From SHLQ01 sp964517125 (lineage in GTDB: Bacteria; Actinomycetota; Acidimicrobiia; Acidimicrobiales; SHLQ01), in NCBI GenBank assembly GCA_964517125.1, contig CAZFBD010000003.1:1-64000 (forward strand): a stretch of 64,000 nt of DNA. The letters run 5' to 3'. Position numbers and translations under genes: made by a program. Below the pieces are notes generated by a model. The model was not told where the DNA came from. It saw only the letters and a program-made list of their open reading frames with translations, and searched no databases. Numbering within the stretch: position 1 is the stretch's first letter; each line of letters begins with the position of its first letter. Below, piece by piece: positions 40,395 through 49,070 of this stretch.

Positions 40395-41312
40395 TCAGCC
40401 GTCGACGTCGGCTGCGATCGCCGCTCGGTACAAGCCAATGAGACGTTCGGTCATGGGACCGGTTCCGGTTCCGTCACCGATGACCCGGCCGTCGACCTCG
40501 CGTACCGGGGTCAGGCCGCCGAAGGTACCAGTCACGAACACCTCTTCGGCGGCGTACACGTCGGTGAGCGAGAAGTTCTTCTCGAAGGTGGGGATGCCGT
40601 CGGCACGAGCCGTCTCGATCACCAGCGCACGCGTGATCCCGGGCAAGTTGTAGAACCCGGTGCTGGTCCAGACCTCGCCCTTCTTCACGATGAAGAAGTT
40701 GGTGGCGTTGCACGTTGCGACCGCGCCGTTGACATCGAGCATCAGCGCCTCGTCGGCTCCCGCGCCAACCGCCTGGATGAGCGCGATGACCTCGTGCAGT
40801 TTGGAATGACAGTTCAGATTCTGGTCGAGGACATCGGGGCCGGGGCGCCGAACCGTTGCCGTGAACAGGGAGATTCCCTGCGAAGCGACCGACGGATCGG
40901 CTCGCTTGTGTTCGGCGATGATGACCATGTTCGGTCCACCGATCACGTTGGACGGGTGCTGCGACGGTGTCTTCTTGTCGCCCCGGGTGATCATGAGCCT
41001 GACGTGCACGTTGTCGTCCATCTCGTTGCGGTCGACGGTGGCCTGAAGCGCAGCCACGATGTCCTCGCGGGTTCCGATGTCCAGGTCGATCGCCTTGGCC
41101 CCGGCAAAGAGTCGGTCCAGGTGACGCTCGAGAAAGGCGAAGGTGCCGTGATGGAGGCGGATGCCTTCCCAGATCCCGTCGCCCACGAGGAACCCGCTGT
41201 CGAAGACGGAGATCTTCGCCTCGCTGCGGTGGAAGAACTCGCCGTTGATGTAGATCTGCACGTCGGCGTTGCGGTCGTCGGCAACGGCGGCATGGGTGCT
41301 CTTGGTCGTCAT
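40395..41312 (-). CDS. Class IV aminotransferase (branched-chain/D-amino acid type)
   Basis: A 305-residue PLP enzyme of fold type IV. It shows YINGEFFHRSEAKISVFDSGF at the N-terminus, GDGIWEGIRL, ARG-like residues in VRLMITRGDKK, the catalytic Lys171 in LNCHSKLHEVIALIQA, and EALMLDVNGAVATCNATNFFIVKKG. The TGTFGGLTPVREVDGRVIGDG C-terminus matches the family. Motifs point to a BCAT-like or D-amino acid aminotransferase-like member, but substrate choice cannot be read from them. The ATG at 41312 is supported. It is followed by the sulfotransferase-like gene. Confidence 0.88.
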   Translation of the reverse strand: MTTKSTHAAVADDRNADVQIYINGEFFHRSEAKISVFDSGFLVGDGIWEGIRLHHGTFAFLERHLDRLFAGAKAIDLDIGTREDIVAALQATVDRNEMDDNVHVRLMITRGDKKTPSQHPSNVIGGPNMVIIAEHKRADPSVASQGISLFTATVRRPGPDVLDQNLNCHSKLHEVIALIQAVGAGADEALMLDVNGAVATCNATNFFIVKKGEVWTSTGFYNLPGITRALVIETARADGIPTFEKNFSLTDVYAAEEVFVTGTFGGLTPVREVDGRVIGDGTGTGPMTERLIGLYRAAIAADVDG

Positions 41313-41382
41313 GGGCTCACCCTACGGCGCGTGGGCAGGACGGGACCACCGCAGCGCCGCCATGCCGGGGCGGTCCTCGTGC

Positions 41383-44300
41383 TCATCCGATCAGGTTTCC
41401 GAATCGGTGCAGGGTCCGGCTGATCGCCTGCTCCCGCACGAGGTGAAGCAGCTCCACTCGGCCGAATCGGGAGACTGGCGCCGTGGCAAAGTGCACGGCT
41501 GTATCCACGGCGTGTCGGTAGTCCGATTCGGTTGGCCGGTGGCCGACAACCCGCACACGCTCCACGCCGAGTTCGCCGACCCGCGCCGCAAACTCGCCGA
41601 GAGATTCGCTGTCGTCCGGATGAACAGGAGCGGTGCCGACGACGGTGAAGGAGCGCTCCACGAGCGTGCGGTCGCGTTCCGTCGCTCCGGCGCCGAACCA
41701 CACGCCAACCTGTTCGAGAGGCCGGTATCGGAACACGTTCGCCTCGCAGAACAGGCCGGTCGGATCGTGGTCGATGTTGAAGTGATCGGCCCAGGCCGTG
41801 GCGTAGTCGTCGGCGCCCGGTTCGGTGTCGTTCCATACGCCCAGCTGCTGCACGTAGTTCGGTCCGCCCGCCTTTGCTCCCGGCCCGATCGACGACCGCT
41901 TCCATCCGCCGAAGGGTTGGCGTTGAACGATGGCGCCCGTGATGGGACGGTTCACGTAGCCGTTCCCGACCTCGATCTGGTTGGTCCAGGTCTCAACCTC
42001 GGTCGGGTCCAGGGTGTGGATCCCACCGGTGAGACCGAAGGCGCTGGAGTTGGCCAACTCGATCGCTGTCTGCAGCTCGTCGACATGCATGAGACCGAGC
42101 ACCGGCCCGAAGCACTCGGTGCGATGGAACCATGACTCGGGAGCGACGCGGTCGCGTACCCCGGGGCTCCACAGATCACCATCGATCTGCCGGGGCTTCA
42201 CGAGCCACTGCTCGCCCATGTCGAGCTGGCCGAGCGCTCGTGCAAGTCGTGGATTCGGTTCGCCAATGATCGGGCCCATGGTCGTCTCGATCTCTGCGGG
42301 CCATCCCAGTTCCAGGCTCTCGACCGCATCGATGAGTTGGCGACGGAACCGATCGGACTCCCCCACCCCGCCAACACAAATCGCCAGGCTCGCCGCCGAG
42401 CACTTCTGCCCGCTGTGGCCGAACGCCGACTGCACCAAGTCGGCGACAGCCAGGTCAATATCGGCATTCGGGGTGATGATCAGCGCGTTCTTTCCGGACG
42501 TCTCCGCGAACAGACGCAGCTCCGGCTTCCAGGAGCGGAAGAGGTCGGCGGTTTCCGATGCGCCGGTGAGAATCACAGCGTCGGCCTCGGTGACGAGCCG
42601 TTGGCCGACCTCGTCATCGGGTGTTCGCACGAACTGCAGAACCGACCTGTCGACCCCAGCGGCCCAGCAGGCCTCCGCGACGAGCTCTGCGCATCGAGGC
42701 GTTTCTGGTGCTGGCTTGAAGATTACCGAGTTGCCAGCGGCCAATGCGGAAAGGACACCACCGGCGGGGATCGCGACCGGAAAGTTCCATGGAGGAATCA
42801 CGGCGACCACCCCGAAGGGAGCAAAGTGCTGCTCGGTCCGATCGAGTTCGCAGGCCCGGTCGCCGTACCAGCGGGCGAAGTCGATTGCTTCGACAACCTC
42901 TCCGTCGGCTTGGACGAACGTTTTGCGTCCCTCCCGGATCATCGCCGCCACCAGATCGCCTCGGCGGGCTGACAGTTCATCGCCAACCCGGTGGAGCAGC
43001 GCCTGGCGTTCCGATACCGCCGAGTCCTTCCACTCCTCGGCTGCGGTACGTGCTGTCGTGATCACCAGATCGATTTCCTCGATGGAATCGGTGAGGGGCG
43101 TGTGGACATCGGCGACTGGTCGACGGAGGACGTCGGCGATCCATCTCTGGTTGTCTGGGCTCGTTGGGTCGGTCTCGGGGTCGTTGAGAAATGGTTCGCC
43201 GATGTCGTAGGCAGCGGCGGTCGGTTGCATGCGGTTCTGGGTTCGACGCCGACCGGCCGGCAACGTGTCCGACAACTCGAGCGACTCGGTGAAGATGGCC
43301 GCTTGCTGAGCGAAGGCCTCCGAGCCGACCTCGAGGTCGAACAGGTGGCGGAGGAAGTTGTCGTCGGAAGCGTTTTCTTCCAGGCGACGGAACAGGTAGC
43401 TGATCGCAACATCGAAGTCCTGGGAACGGACCGCCGGTGTGTAGAGGAGGACCGGGTCGTGTTCGGCTGTCGCTTCGGCCACGGTCGCTGCCTGCGCCGG
43501 TGCCATTCCCTGCAGCATCTCGAATTGCACCCGATGGGCCACGCCACGCTGCTCGGCCAGAAGATGGGTCCACGCCACATCGAACAGGTTGTGGCTCGCA
43601 AGACCGAGCCGAATGCCCCGGACACGCTCTTCGTGCAGCAACCAGTCGACGCAGCGTTTGTAGTTGGCGTCGGCCTCGACCTTGCGTTCGTACGGCGCCT
43701 GTTCCCACCCATGCATGGCTGCGTCGACCTGCTCCATCGCCAGGTTCGCTCCCTTGACGAGTCGGACCTTGATGGTTCCGCCGCCTTCGGCGTGCCGCTC
43801 GTTCGCCCAATGAGTCAGCCGTTGCAGCGCCGGAAGCGCATCCGGTAGGTATGCCTGCAGGACGATGCCTGCGTCGAGATGGTGGCGCTCCGCTGCCCCG
43901 AGCACATCCATGAAGGCCTCGAGCGTGAGGTCGAGATCGTGGTACTCCTCCATGTCGACGTTGATGAACGTCGGCGGCTGCACGGAGGCGGCCTTGTCCA
44001 GAAGCTGAGCCAGCCGTTCATCCACTCGCCGAAGACTGTCGTCGTGTGCCCAGTGGTTGAGTTGCGACGCAACCGACGAAATCTTCGCCGACACGTAGTC
44101 GACGTCGGGCTGGTCGAGCAGCGCGAGCAACTCCTCCATTCGCCGCGTCGCCTCTCGTTCGCCCAGCACGGCCTCACCGAGCAGATTCACGTTGAGCGCC
44201 CAACCGCCCGAACGCTGCTTGGCCAGGTGGCGTTCGAGCCGGTCGGGTTCGGCAGGTGCAACCAGATGACCCACGATGCTCCGCATCCGCCGTCGGGCGA

Positions 44301-44646
44301 GTGGCATGACCACCGACGGGAGCAGAGGGCCGAGTCGCGACCCGGCGCGCAACATCGCCTTGTCCACCGTTGTCAAGAAGTTGGGAAGCGGCTCCCCAAC
44401 CACGATCGACGCAAGCTGGTCGGCGGCAACACGGTCATCGTCCGGCCGAACCACGCGGTCGACGAATGCCATGACGAACCGAACCGAGTCGGGATCGGTG
44501 ACAACACCCTCGAGCTGTTCCAGGGTTTCACGATCAGCCCTCGTTTCGAGCGCAGCGGCCCGCTTCAGCCAGATACCGACCAGCTCCACGGCCTGGTCAG
44601 CCAGTGCGGTGGACTGCGGGTCATCGACGACGGCGAAATCGGTCAT
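41383..44646 (-). CDS. putA: Bifunctional proline dehydrogenase / L-glutamate-gamma-semialdehyde dehydrogenase
   Basis: A 1087-residue enzyme that oxidises proline to glutamate in two steps with FAD and NAD. An N-terminal helical region and the PRODH barrel cover about residues 85-460 (VSAKISSVASQL, YHDLDLTLEAF, QAYLPDALPAL, KVRLVKGANL, HNLFDVAW). The ALDH domain covers about 500-960: PPWNFPVAIPAG, FKPAPETP, Glu715 (FAETSGKNALII) and catalytic Cys749 (GHSGQKCSAAS). The C-terminal tail is about 120 residues. There is no DNA-binding ribbon-helix-helix, so it is not the trifunctional PutA. The ATG at 44646 is chosen because longer frames overlap the divergent regulator. Confidence 0.94.
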   Translation of the reverse strand: MTDFAVVDDPQSTALADQAVELVGIWLKRAAALETRADRETLEQLEGVVTDPDSVRFVMAFVDRVVRPDDDRVAADQLASIVVGEPLPNFLTTVDKAMLRAGSRLGPLLPSVVMPLARRRMRSIVGHLVAPAEPDRLERHLAKQRSGGWALNVNLLGEAVLGEREATRRMEELLALLDQPDVDYVSAKISSVASQLNHWAHDDSLRRVDERLAQLLDKAASVQPPTFINVDMEEYHDLDLTLEAFMDVLGAAERHHLDAGIVLQAYLPDALPALQRLTHWANERHAEGGGTIKVRLVKGANLAMEQVDAAMHGWEQAPYERKVEADANYKRCVDWLLHEERVRGIRLGLASHNLFDVAWTHLLAEQRGVAHRVQFEMLQGMAPAQAATVAEATAEHDPVLLYTPAVRSQDFDVAISYLFRRLEENASDDNFLRHLFDLEVGSEAFAQQAAIFTESLELSDTLPAGRRRTQNRMQPTAAAYDIGEPFLNDPETDPTSPDNQRWIADVLRRPVADVHTPLTDSIEEIDLVITTARTAAEEWKDSAVSERQALLHRVGDELSARRGDLVAAMIREGRKTFVQADGEVVEAIDFARWYGDRACELDRTEQHFAPFGVVAVIPPWNFPVAIPAGGVLSALAAGNSVIFKPAPETPRCAELVAEACWAAGVDRSVLQFVRTPDDEVGQRLVTEADAVILTGASETADLFRSWKPELRLFAETSGKNALIITPNADIDLAVADLVQSAFGHSGQKCSAASLAICVGGVGESDRFRRQLIDAVESLELGWPAEIETTMGPIIGEPNPRLARALGQLDMGEQWLVKPRQIDGDLWSPGVRDRVAPESWFHRTECFGPVLGLMHVDELQTAIELANSSAFGLTGGIHTLDPTEVETWTNQIEVGNGYVNRPITGAIVQRQPFGGWKRSSIGPGAKAGGPNYVQQLGVWNDTEPGADDYATAWADHFNIDHDPTGLFCEANVFRYRPLEQVGVWFGAGATERDRTLVERSFTVVGTAPVHPDDSESLGEFAARVGELGVERVRVVGHRPTESDYRHAVDTAVHFATAPVSRFGRVELLHLVREQAISRTLHRFGNLIG

Positions 44647-44697
44647 GTCCCCATGGTGTGCGAAGCGATCGATCCCGTCTTGTACGATCCGGCGGAC

Positions 44698-45462
44698 ATG
44701 CAGAACGAATCGGACAACAGCGAATCTGCCGGGCTCTTTCCCTGCCAACGAGAGCTCCTCGCCCTGCTTGAATCGCTCGTGAATGTGCTGTTCTGCGCGA
44801 AGGATCTGGACGGCCGGTACACCGAAGCGAACTCGGCGTTCGTCCGTCGAACCGGGTCGAAGTCGAAGCGGGACGTGATCGGCACGACGGCACGCGACCA
44901 CTTCCGAGCCGAACTCGCCGACCTCTACGAGGAGCAGGATCGCAACGTCATCGAAACCCGGTCGCCGATGCACGACCAGCTGGAATTGATTCGTCGGGTG
45001 AACGGCGACCTTGGCTGGTACCTGACGACCAAGGTTCCCGTCGGCGCCGACGATGACCCTTCGAGAATGGTTGGGCTGGTGTCGGTCAGCCGTGATCTGC
45101 AGACGCCATCGGAGGAGAGCCTGGTGCTCGAACAGCTCCAGGATGTCGTGGTGTATGTCCGAGAGCACGTGGGCGAGCCCATGCGGGTCGCAGACCTTGC
45201 CGCGGTCGCCGGGTGTTCCGAAGCGCAACTGGAACGACGGATGCGCAAGGTGCTGGGTGTCACCCCCACCCAACACATTCTTCGGGTTCGGGTCGAGGCC
45301 GCCACCCGTCTGCTCACCGAGACCGACAAACCCATCGCCACGATCGCCGGCATGTGTGGGTTCTACGATCAGCCCGACTTCACCCGGCGCTTTGCCCGGC
45401 TCACGAACAGCACCCCCGCGAAGTTCCGCGCCGCCGGCGGGTCCTTTGGTGTGTCCTCGTGA
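44698..45462 (+). CDS. AraC-family regulator with PAS domain, probable control of putA
   Basis: A 254-residue regulator. Residues about 18-135 form a PAS-like sensor (VNVLFCAKDLDGRYTEANSA, then VNGDLGWYLTTKVPV). Residues about 145-245 are an AraC double helix-turn-helix (MRVADLAAVAGCSEAQLERR, then IATIAGMCGFYDQPDFTRRF). The ATG at 44698 is used; the much longer frame upstream is antisense to putA. It is divergent from putA with 51 bp between starts, the classic arrangement for a regulator of a catabolic operon. Response to proline is inference from position. Confidence 0.87.
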   Translation: MQNESDNSESAGLFPCQRELLALLESLVNVLFCAKDLDGRYTEANSAFVRRTGSKSKRDVIGTTARDHFRAELADLYEEQDRNVIETRSPMHDQLELIRRVNGDLGWYLTTKVPVGADDDPSRMVGLVSVSRDLQTPSEESLVLEQLQDVVVYVREHVGEPMRVADLAAVAGCSEAQLERRMRKVLGVTPTQHILRVRVEAATRLLTETDKPIATIAGMCGFYDQPDFTRRFARLTNSTPAKFRAAGGSFGVSS

Positions 45463-45472
45463 GGGAAGCCGA

Positions 45473-46894
45473 CTAGCTGGCGAGCAGCAGGTCGATCTCC
45501 GCCTCGTCCGCACCGATTTCGCCGAGGACCGTGGTCAACGCTGAGCGGTTCCCGGTCGCTGCACCAGCACGCTCGACGAACGCCGGCAGCAGCGAGGGTT
45601 CGTGCGTGAGGATCGCAATGACGCACGACTCGATGTCTTCGGGGGCCGTCGACTCGGCAATCTGCAAGAACACGGCTGCACCCTCGTCGTCGGAGAACTC
45701 CGAAGCTGCCATCGCAGCAGCGGCGAGGCGAAGGCCGATTGCTTGCGACAGATCGCCGGCTGCCTGCAGGAGCGGACATGGCACGTCGACGCCGGAGCGT
45801 CGGACCATCCGAGCGCAGGTCCGGAGGCGCGCCGGCTCCACATGGTCATGGAGGTCGTCAAGGACACGACCGAGGCGCGGATCGGATGACCAGGTCAGCC
45901 ACGCCTCCTCGATCAATTCCGCCCGAAGCGTGCCGTGGTCGCCGGGTTCCGAGAGTGTTGCCAATGCCTGGTCGAGGTCTGCCAGAGCGACCACACCAAC
46001 GTTCTGCGAACGGGCTTCCTCCACGTGCCGGATGATCGCATCTGCGGCCCGTTCGCCATCGTCGCCCGAAGCTTCGCCGAAGAACCACCGAGACCATGTC
46101 GACCGAGCCTGCGCTCGCGACGGATTCGATGACGCTGCCACCGCGTCCCGGAGATCGCTCGGATGTTCACAGATGGCCACCGCCTCATCGATTCCGGTGA
46201 GAAGGTTCTGCTCGTCCAGCGTCCCGTTCGACACGAGCCCCACGACCGGCCGGTCGGCGAGGAGTGCTTCGGTCACGCCGCCGCTGCGTACATCGCCAAT
46301 CACGACATCGGAGGCGATGACCAACGGCACCAGCGTGTCCAGATCGGGCACGACGGTGATCGAGTCGTGCAGAGCCCCCAGCCGAGATTGCTCGAACCGG
46401 AGGTTGTTGTGGTGTGGCTTGGTGATGACCCGGTGGTCGGTGGCCAGCTCTGCGAGTGCGGGAGCGAATGCATCGAGGCTCGAGTTCTGTGCCCACGTGG
46501 GCAACCATGCAATGACCGGATCGCCGTCGACGTCGATTCCCAGGAGCCGACGAGCATCGTCACGGCCCATCTGGGACCGTCGAGCTTCAGCCCACTTGGG
46601 AAATCCCACATTCTCGATCTTGGCGTGTGGCAACCGGGTACCGATCGCCTGCACGGAGAATGGCCCGTGGACGAGNNNNNNNNNNNNNNNNNNNNNNNNN
46701 NNNNNNNNNNNNNNNNNNNNNNNNNNNNNNNNNNNNNNNNNNNNNNNNNNNNNNNNNNNNNNNNNNNNNNNNNNNGGCTCCACCACGAACTGCACGTCCA
46801 CGCCCCGATTGCGCAGACGCCACCACAACGACTCCCACAGCGCGACCTCGTGAGACGCGTAGACGTACAGGTCGACCGAAAGTGGGGCGTTCAT
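45473..46894 (-). CDS. Putative CDP-glycerol:polyol glycerophosphotransferase-like protein, interrupted by gap
   Basis: About 473 residues counting the 100-N gap (46676-46775) as in frame. After an N-terminal GT-B half start (LYVYASHEVALWESLWWRL), the region past the gap shows GPFSVQAIGTRLPHAKIENVGFPKWAE-type strands, PVIAWLPTWAQ, ITKPHHNNLRFEQSRLG and VIASDVVIGDVRSGGVTEAL. These follow the order of TagF-type CDP-glycerol glycerophosphotransferases (KILYAPTWR, KPHP, DISDL, LITDYSS) but the DYSS motif is replaced by DVRSGG, so the donor may differ. The last third is a helical region of unknown fold. Start overlaps the next gene's stop (ATGA). Confidence 0.68.
   Translation of the reverse strand: MNAPLSVDLYVYASHEVALWESLWWRLRNRGVDVQFVVEXXXXXXXXXXXXXXXXXXXXXXXXXXXXXXXXXXLVHGPFSVQAIGTRLPHAKIENVGFPKWAEARRSQMGRDDARRLLGIDVDGDPVIAWLPTWAQNSSLDAFAPALAELATDHRVITKPHHNNLRFEQSRLGALHDSITVVPDLDTLVPLVIASDVVIGDVRSGGVTEALLADRPVVGLVSNGTLDEQNLLTGIDEAVAICEHPSDLRDAVAASSNPSRAQARSTWSRWFFGEASGDDGERAADAIIRHVEEARSQNVGVVALADLDQALATLSEPGDHGTLRAELIEEAWLTWSSDPRLGRVLDDLHDHVEPARLRTCARMVRRSGVDVPCPLLQAAGDLSQAIGLRLAAAAMAASEFSDDEGAAVFLQIAESTAPEDIESCVIAILTHEPSLLPAFVERAGAATGNRSALTTVLGEIGADEAEIDLLLAS
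46676..46775. other. Assembly gap of 100 N
   Basis: A 100-base placeholder within the transferase gene. Coding sequence on both sides is in the same frame if the length is literal; actual missing length is unknown. Confidence 0.99.
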
Positions 46895-47595
46895 CGGCGC
46901 ACGAGGGGAGCATCGACATCGATCGTCGACGCCGGCGCCTTCTCCCAGGCACGAACCGCTGTCCGAGCGCGGCGCAGATCCTGGGGCGTGTCGACCTCGG
47001 CGGCTTCGATCACCGCGGCGCGGATTGGCAGACGTTCTTGGAGCGCCTCGAACACGAACCGATCTCCGTTACGGATGTGGGAGTCGTGAAGGTGAGCAAG
47101 CCCCGACCACTCGTATGGGGTTCGTTCCTCGCGACTGAAACCGGTCACGACAAGGTCGCCGTCGTCCCGCTCCGTCTGGACGAAGACACCATCCTCGGTT
47201 CCGGATGGACCCACGGCCAGAAGCGGATCGGTGGTCGAGCACGACCGAAGGAACGCCGCGAACGAGGCTGGTTCGATGACCAGATCGCCGTCGATCGCAA
47301 GGAACCAGCCGCTTCGTCGCTTCACAGCCATTCGCAGACTGTGAATCGTGTGCGTCCGGGCGAAGTCCGGGTTCCGAACGAAGATCACATCTGGCCGCAG
47401 CCGTGAAACATGCTCGATGACGTCGGCCTCCCGGAAGCCGACGATCACTCGAACCTCGGGAACGTCTCGGACGAGATCGAGCTGCCGCTCGATGAGCGTT
47501 CGCCCATCGATCTTCACCAGGCACTTCGGCGTTGCCGCACCCAACCGGGATCCGAGCCCGGCCGCCGCGATCACAGCGAGGTCAACAGCTTGCAC
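46891..47595 (-). CDS. NTP-transferase (sugar- or alcohol-phosphate nucleotidyltransferase)
   Basis: A 234-residue GT-A-like nucleotidyltransferase. It opens VIAAAGLGSRLGAATPKCLVKI, where GxGxRxxxxTPKxL is the nucleotide-binding signature. LAIDGDLVI at 99-107 supplies the metal-binding Asp residues (102 and 104). The short length and the PKCLVKIDGRTLIERQL pattern resemble phosphocholine or phosphoglutamine cytidylyltransferases more than long sugar enzymes. It probably supplies the CDP-activated donor to the transferase downstream (inference). The GTG start overlaps the upstream HAD gene by 25 bp. Confidence 0.8.
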   Translation of the reverse strand: MQAVDLAVIAAAGLGSRLGAATPKCLVKIDGRTLIERQLDLVRDVPEVRVIVGFREADVIEHVSRLRPDVIFVRNPDFARTHTIHSLRMAVKRRSGWFLAIDGDLVIEPASFAAFLRSCSTTDPLLAVGPSGTEDGVFVQTERDDGDLVVTGFSREERTPYEWSGLAHLHDSHIRNGDRFVFEALQERLPIRAAVIEAAEVDTPQDLRRARTAVRAWEKAPASTIDVDAPLVRR

Positions 47596-48176
47596 AGCCC
47601 GTCTCCGTTCATTGCGACAAAATCTGACGCGTCCCGAGCTGCTTGCGCAGGCGGGTGCACCCCACCGAACGCCACGGCGACATCGGCGGCTTCGAACATG
47701 GGGACATCGTTCATGCCGTCGCCGATGGCGACGACCAGTGGATGCTCCGTGCGAAGTTCTTCAACGGCGTCGGCTTTGAAGAGGGCTCGGTCCACACCGA
47801 TCAGCACATCGCCGACCGTGACCGCTGTGGACGAGAACGCTCGACAGCCCAACCGTTCCAGGATCGGCTCCACCCACACATCCAGATTGCCGGTTGCAAC
47901 AGCACAGGACTCCGGTCGTGCGTGGATGAACTCCACGATGTCCTCGTTCAACGGGACATCGGCAGCGATGTCCCGGACACTCGAGATTGGGACGTCGGCC
48001 AGGAGCCGACACCGCAAACGAAACGAGGTCTCGAAGGGGATGTCGCCCTCGATCGTGGCCCGGGTGAGCGCCGTGATCTCGTCCTCGAGGTCGGTTCGTC
48101 GGGCAATGAGCGGCAGCAGCTCGGCATTGGTGATCGTGCCATCCAGATCGAAGCAAAAGACCGGCGAGTGCATCAT
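47571..48176 (-). CDS. HAD-family phosphatase (phosphoserine phosphatase-like)
   Basis: A 201-residue HAD-superfamily hydrolase. The nucleophile motif is CFDLDGTITNAE (Asp10, Asp12). ATGNLDVWV is motif II and IGDGMNDVPMFEAADV is motif IV (about 151-166). A small helical cap lies near residues 25-75. The length and motif spacing match SerB-like HAD-IB enzymes. Within the overlapping gene chain it is likely to dephosphorylate an intermediate of the glycan pathway. The ATG overlaps the methyltransferase stop (ATGA). Confidence 0.85.
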   Translation of the reverse strand: MMHSPVFCFDLDGTITNAELLPLIARRTDLEDEITALTRATIEGDIPFETSFRLRCRLLADVPISSVRDIAADVPLNEDIVEFIHARPESCAVATGNLDVWVEPILERLGCRAFSSTAVTVGDVLIGVDRALFKADAVEELRTEHPLVVAIGDGMNDVPMFEAADVAVAFGGVHPPAQAARDASDFVAMNGDGLCKLLTSL

Positions 48177-48946
48177 TGCGCAGCACCCCGGGAGAACAGC
48201 GAGACGAACTGTCCGGTCTCCGACCGGTTCGCCAGATCTGGTGACAGCTCAAATCGTTGTGTTGCTGACCACCCGTTCCTGGTCAGCGTCGCCGCGAAGA
48301 GGTCGTCGTACTGGCCGACCGATCGGTAGATGGCGCTGTACTCGGCCGAGAGCTCGTCGGACCAGTGCGCCCGAAGCGTCAGCCGATCCGTGCGAGCCAT
48401 GGGCTCGCGGACATAGATCTGTCCCTCGGGCGACGCCAGCTCGGCGAGCGTGTCGAGGAGCCGAGCACAGTCAGCCTCGTTCAGGTAAGCGAGCACGCCC
48501 GACACGATGACGAGATCGAACTCGTTGGCGTCGAAACCAGCGGTTCCCAACTCGGTGGCCGACATGGTGAAGGCCCGGGCCTGTCCGTCCGGATACCAGC
48601 GACCGAGGTCGGCGGTTGCCAACTCCACCAGGCCGGCACTGAAATCGAACCCGGTGTAGGAGCGGACCCGACCAGCCAGATGACCGCCCCAGCGGGCCAC
48701 CCCACAACCCACGTCGAGCACGTTCGTCGTGCCGGCATCAAGCTGGAGAAGCGGAAGAATCTGTTCGGCTTCACGAGCATCACGTCGTTCAGCGAGGTCC
48801 GCCCGGGTGTCCTGGTACATCGTGATCGTCCGACGATCGAGCTCGGGCGCGCGTTGGGCCCGTTCGTCGAAGAAGGCCAGTGTTTCGCCGTAGTCCAGGG
48901 TCGCGACGTCGCCAACGATCCTCGTGCCCCGCCTGTTTTCCGCCAT
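48173..48946 (-). CDS. SAM-dependent methyltransferase
   Basis: A 257-residue class I methyltransferase. The SAM-binding motif is VLDVGCGVARWGGHLAG (about residues 76-92), followed by YTGFDFSAGLVELA (motif II) and FDLVIVSGVLAYL (motif IV). The ATG at 48946 is preferred over a TTG at 48976. It is the first gene of the overlapping chain methyltransferase-HAD-NTP transferase-CDP-glycerol-type transferase, so it may methylate the polymer or its precursor (inference). Divergent glycosyltransferase 124 bp away. Confidence 0.86.
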   Translation of the reverse strand: MAENRRGTRIVGDVATLDYGETLAFFDERAQRAPELDRRTITMYQDTRADLAERRDAREAEQILPLLQLDAGTTNVLDVGCGVARWGGHLAGRVRSYTGFDFSAGLVELATADLGRWYPDGQARAFTMSATELGTAGFDANEFDLVIVSGVLAYLNEADCARLLDTLAELASPEGQIYVREPMARTDRLTLRAHWSDELSAEYSAIYRSVGQYDDLFAATLTRNGWSATQRFELSPDLANRSETGQFVSLFSRGAAQ

Positions 48947-49070
48947 GGACTGAGGATCGACCAAAGCGGTGCGCAATTGAGTCCACGGCCGTGTCCCCCT
49001 TCGGGACTGTCAACGACGGACGCTGTCCCGGGTCGCTCACCTCGGGAGCAAAGCCGCCGACGGGCACACC

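Noticed and set aside
44647..45513. 289-residue upstream extension of PutA
   Set aside because: It runs antisense through the well-supported AraC-type regulator gene and has no PutA similarity.
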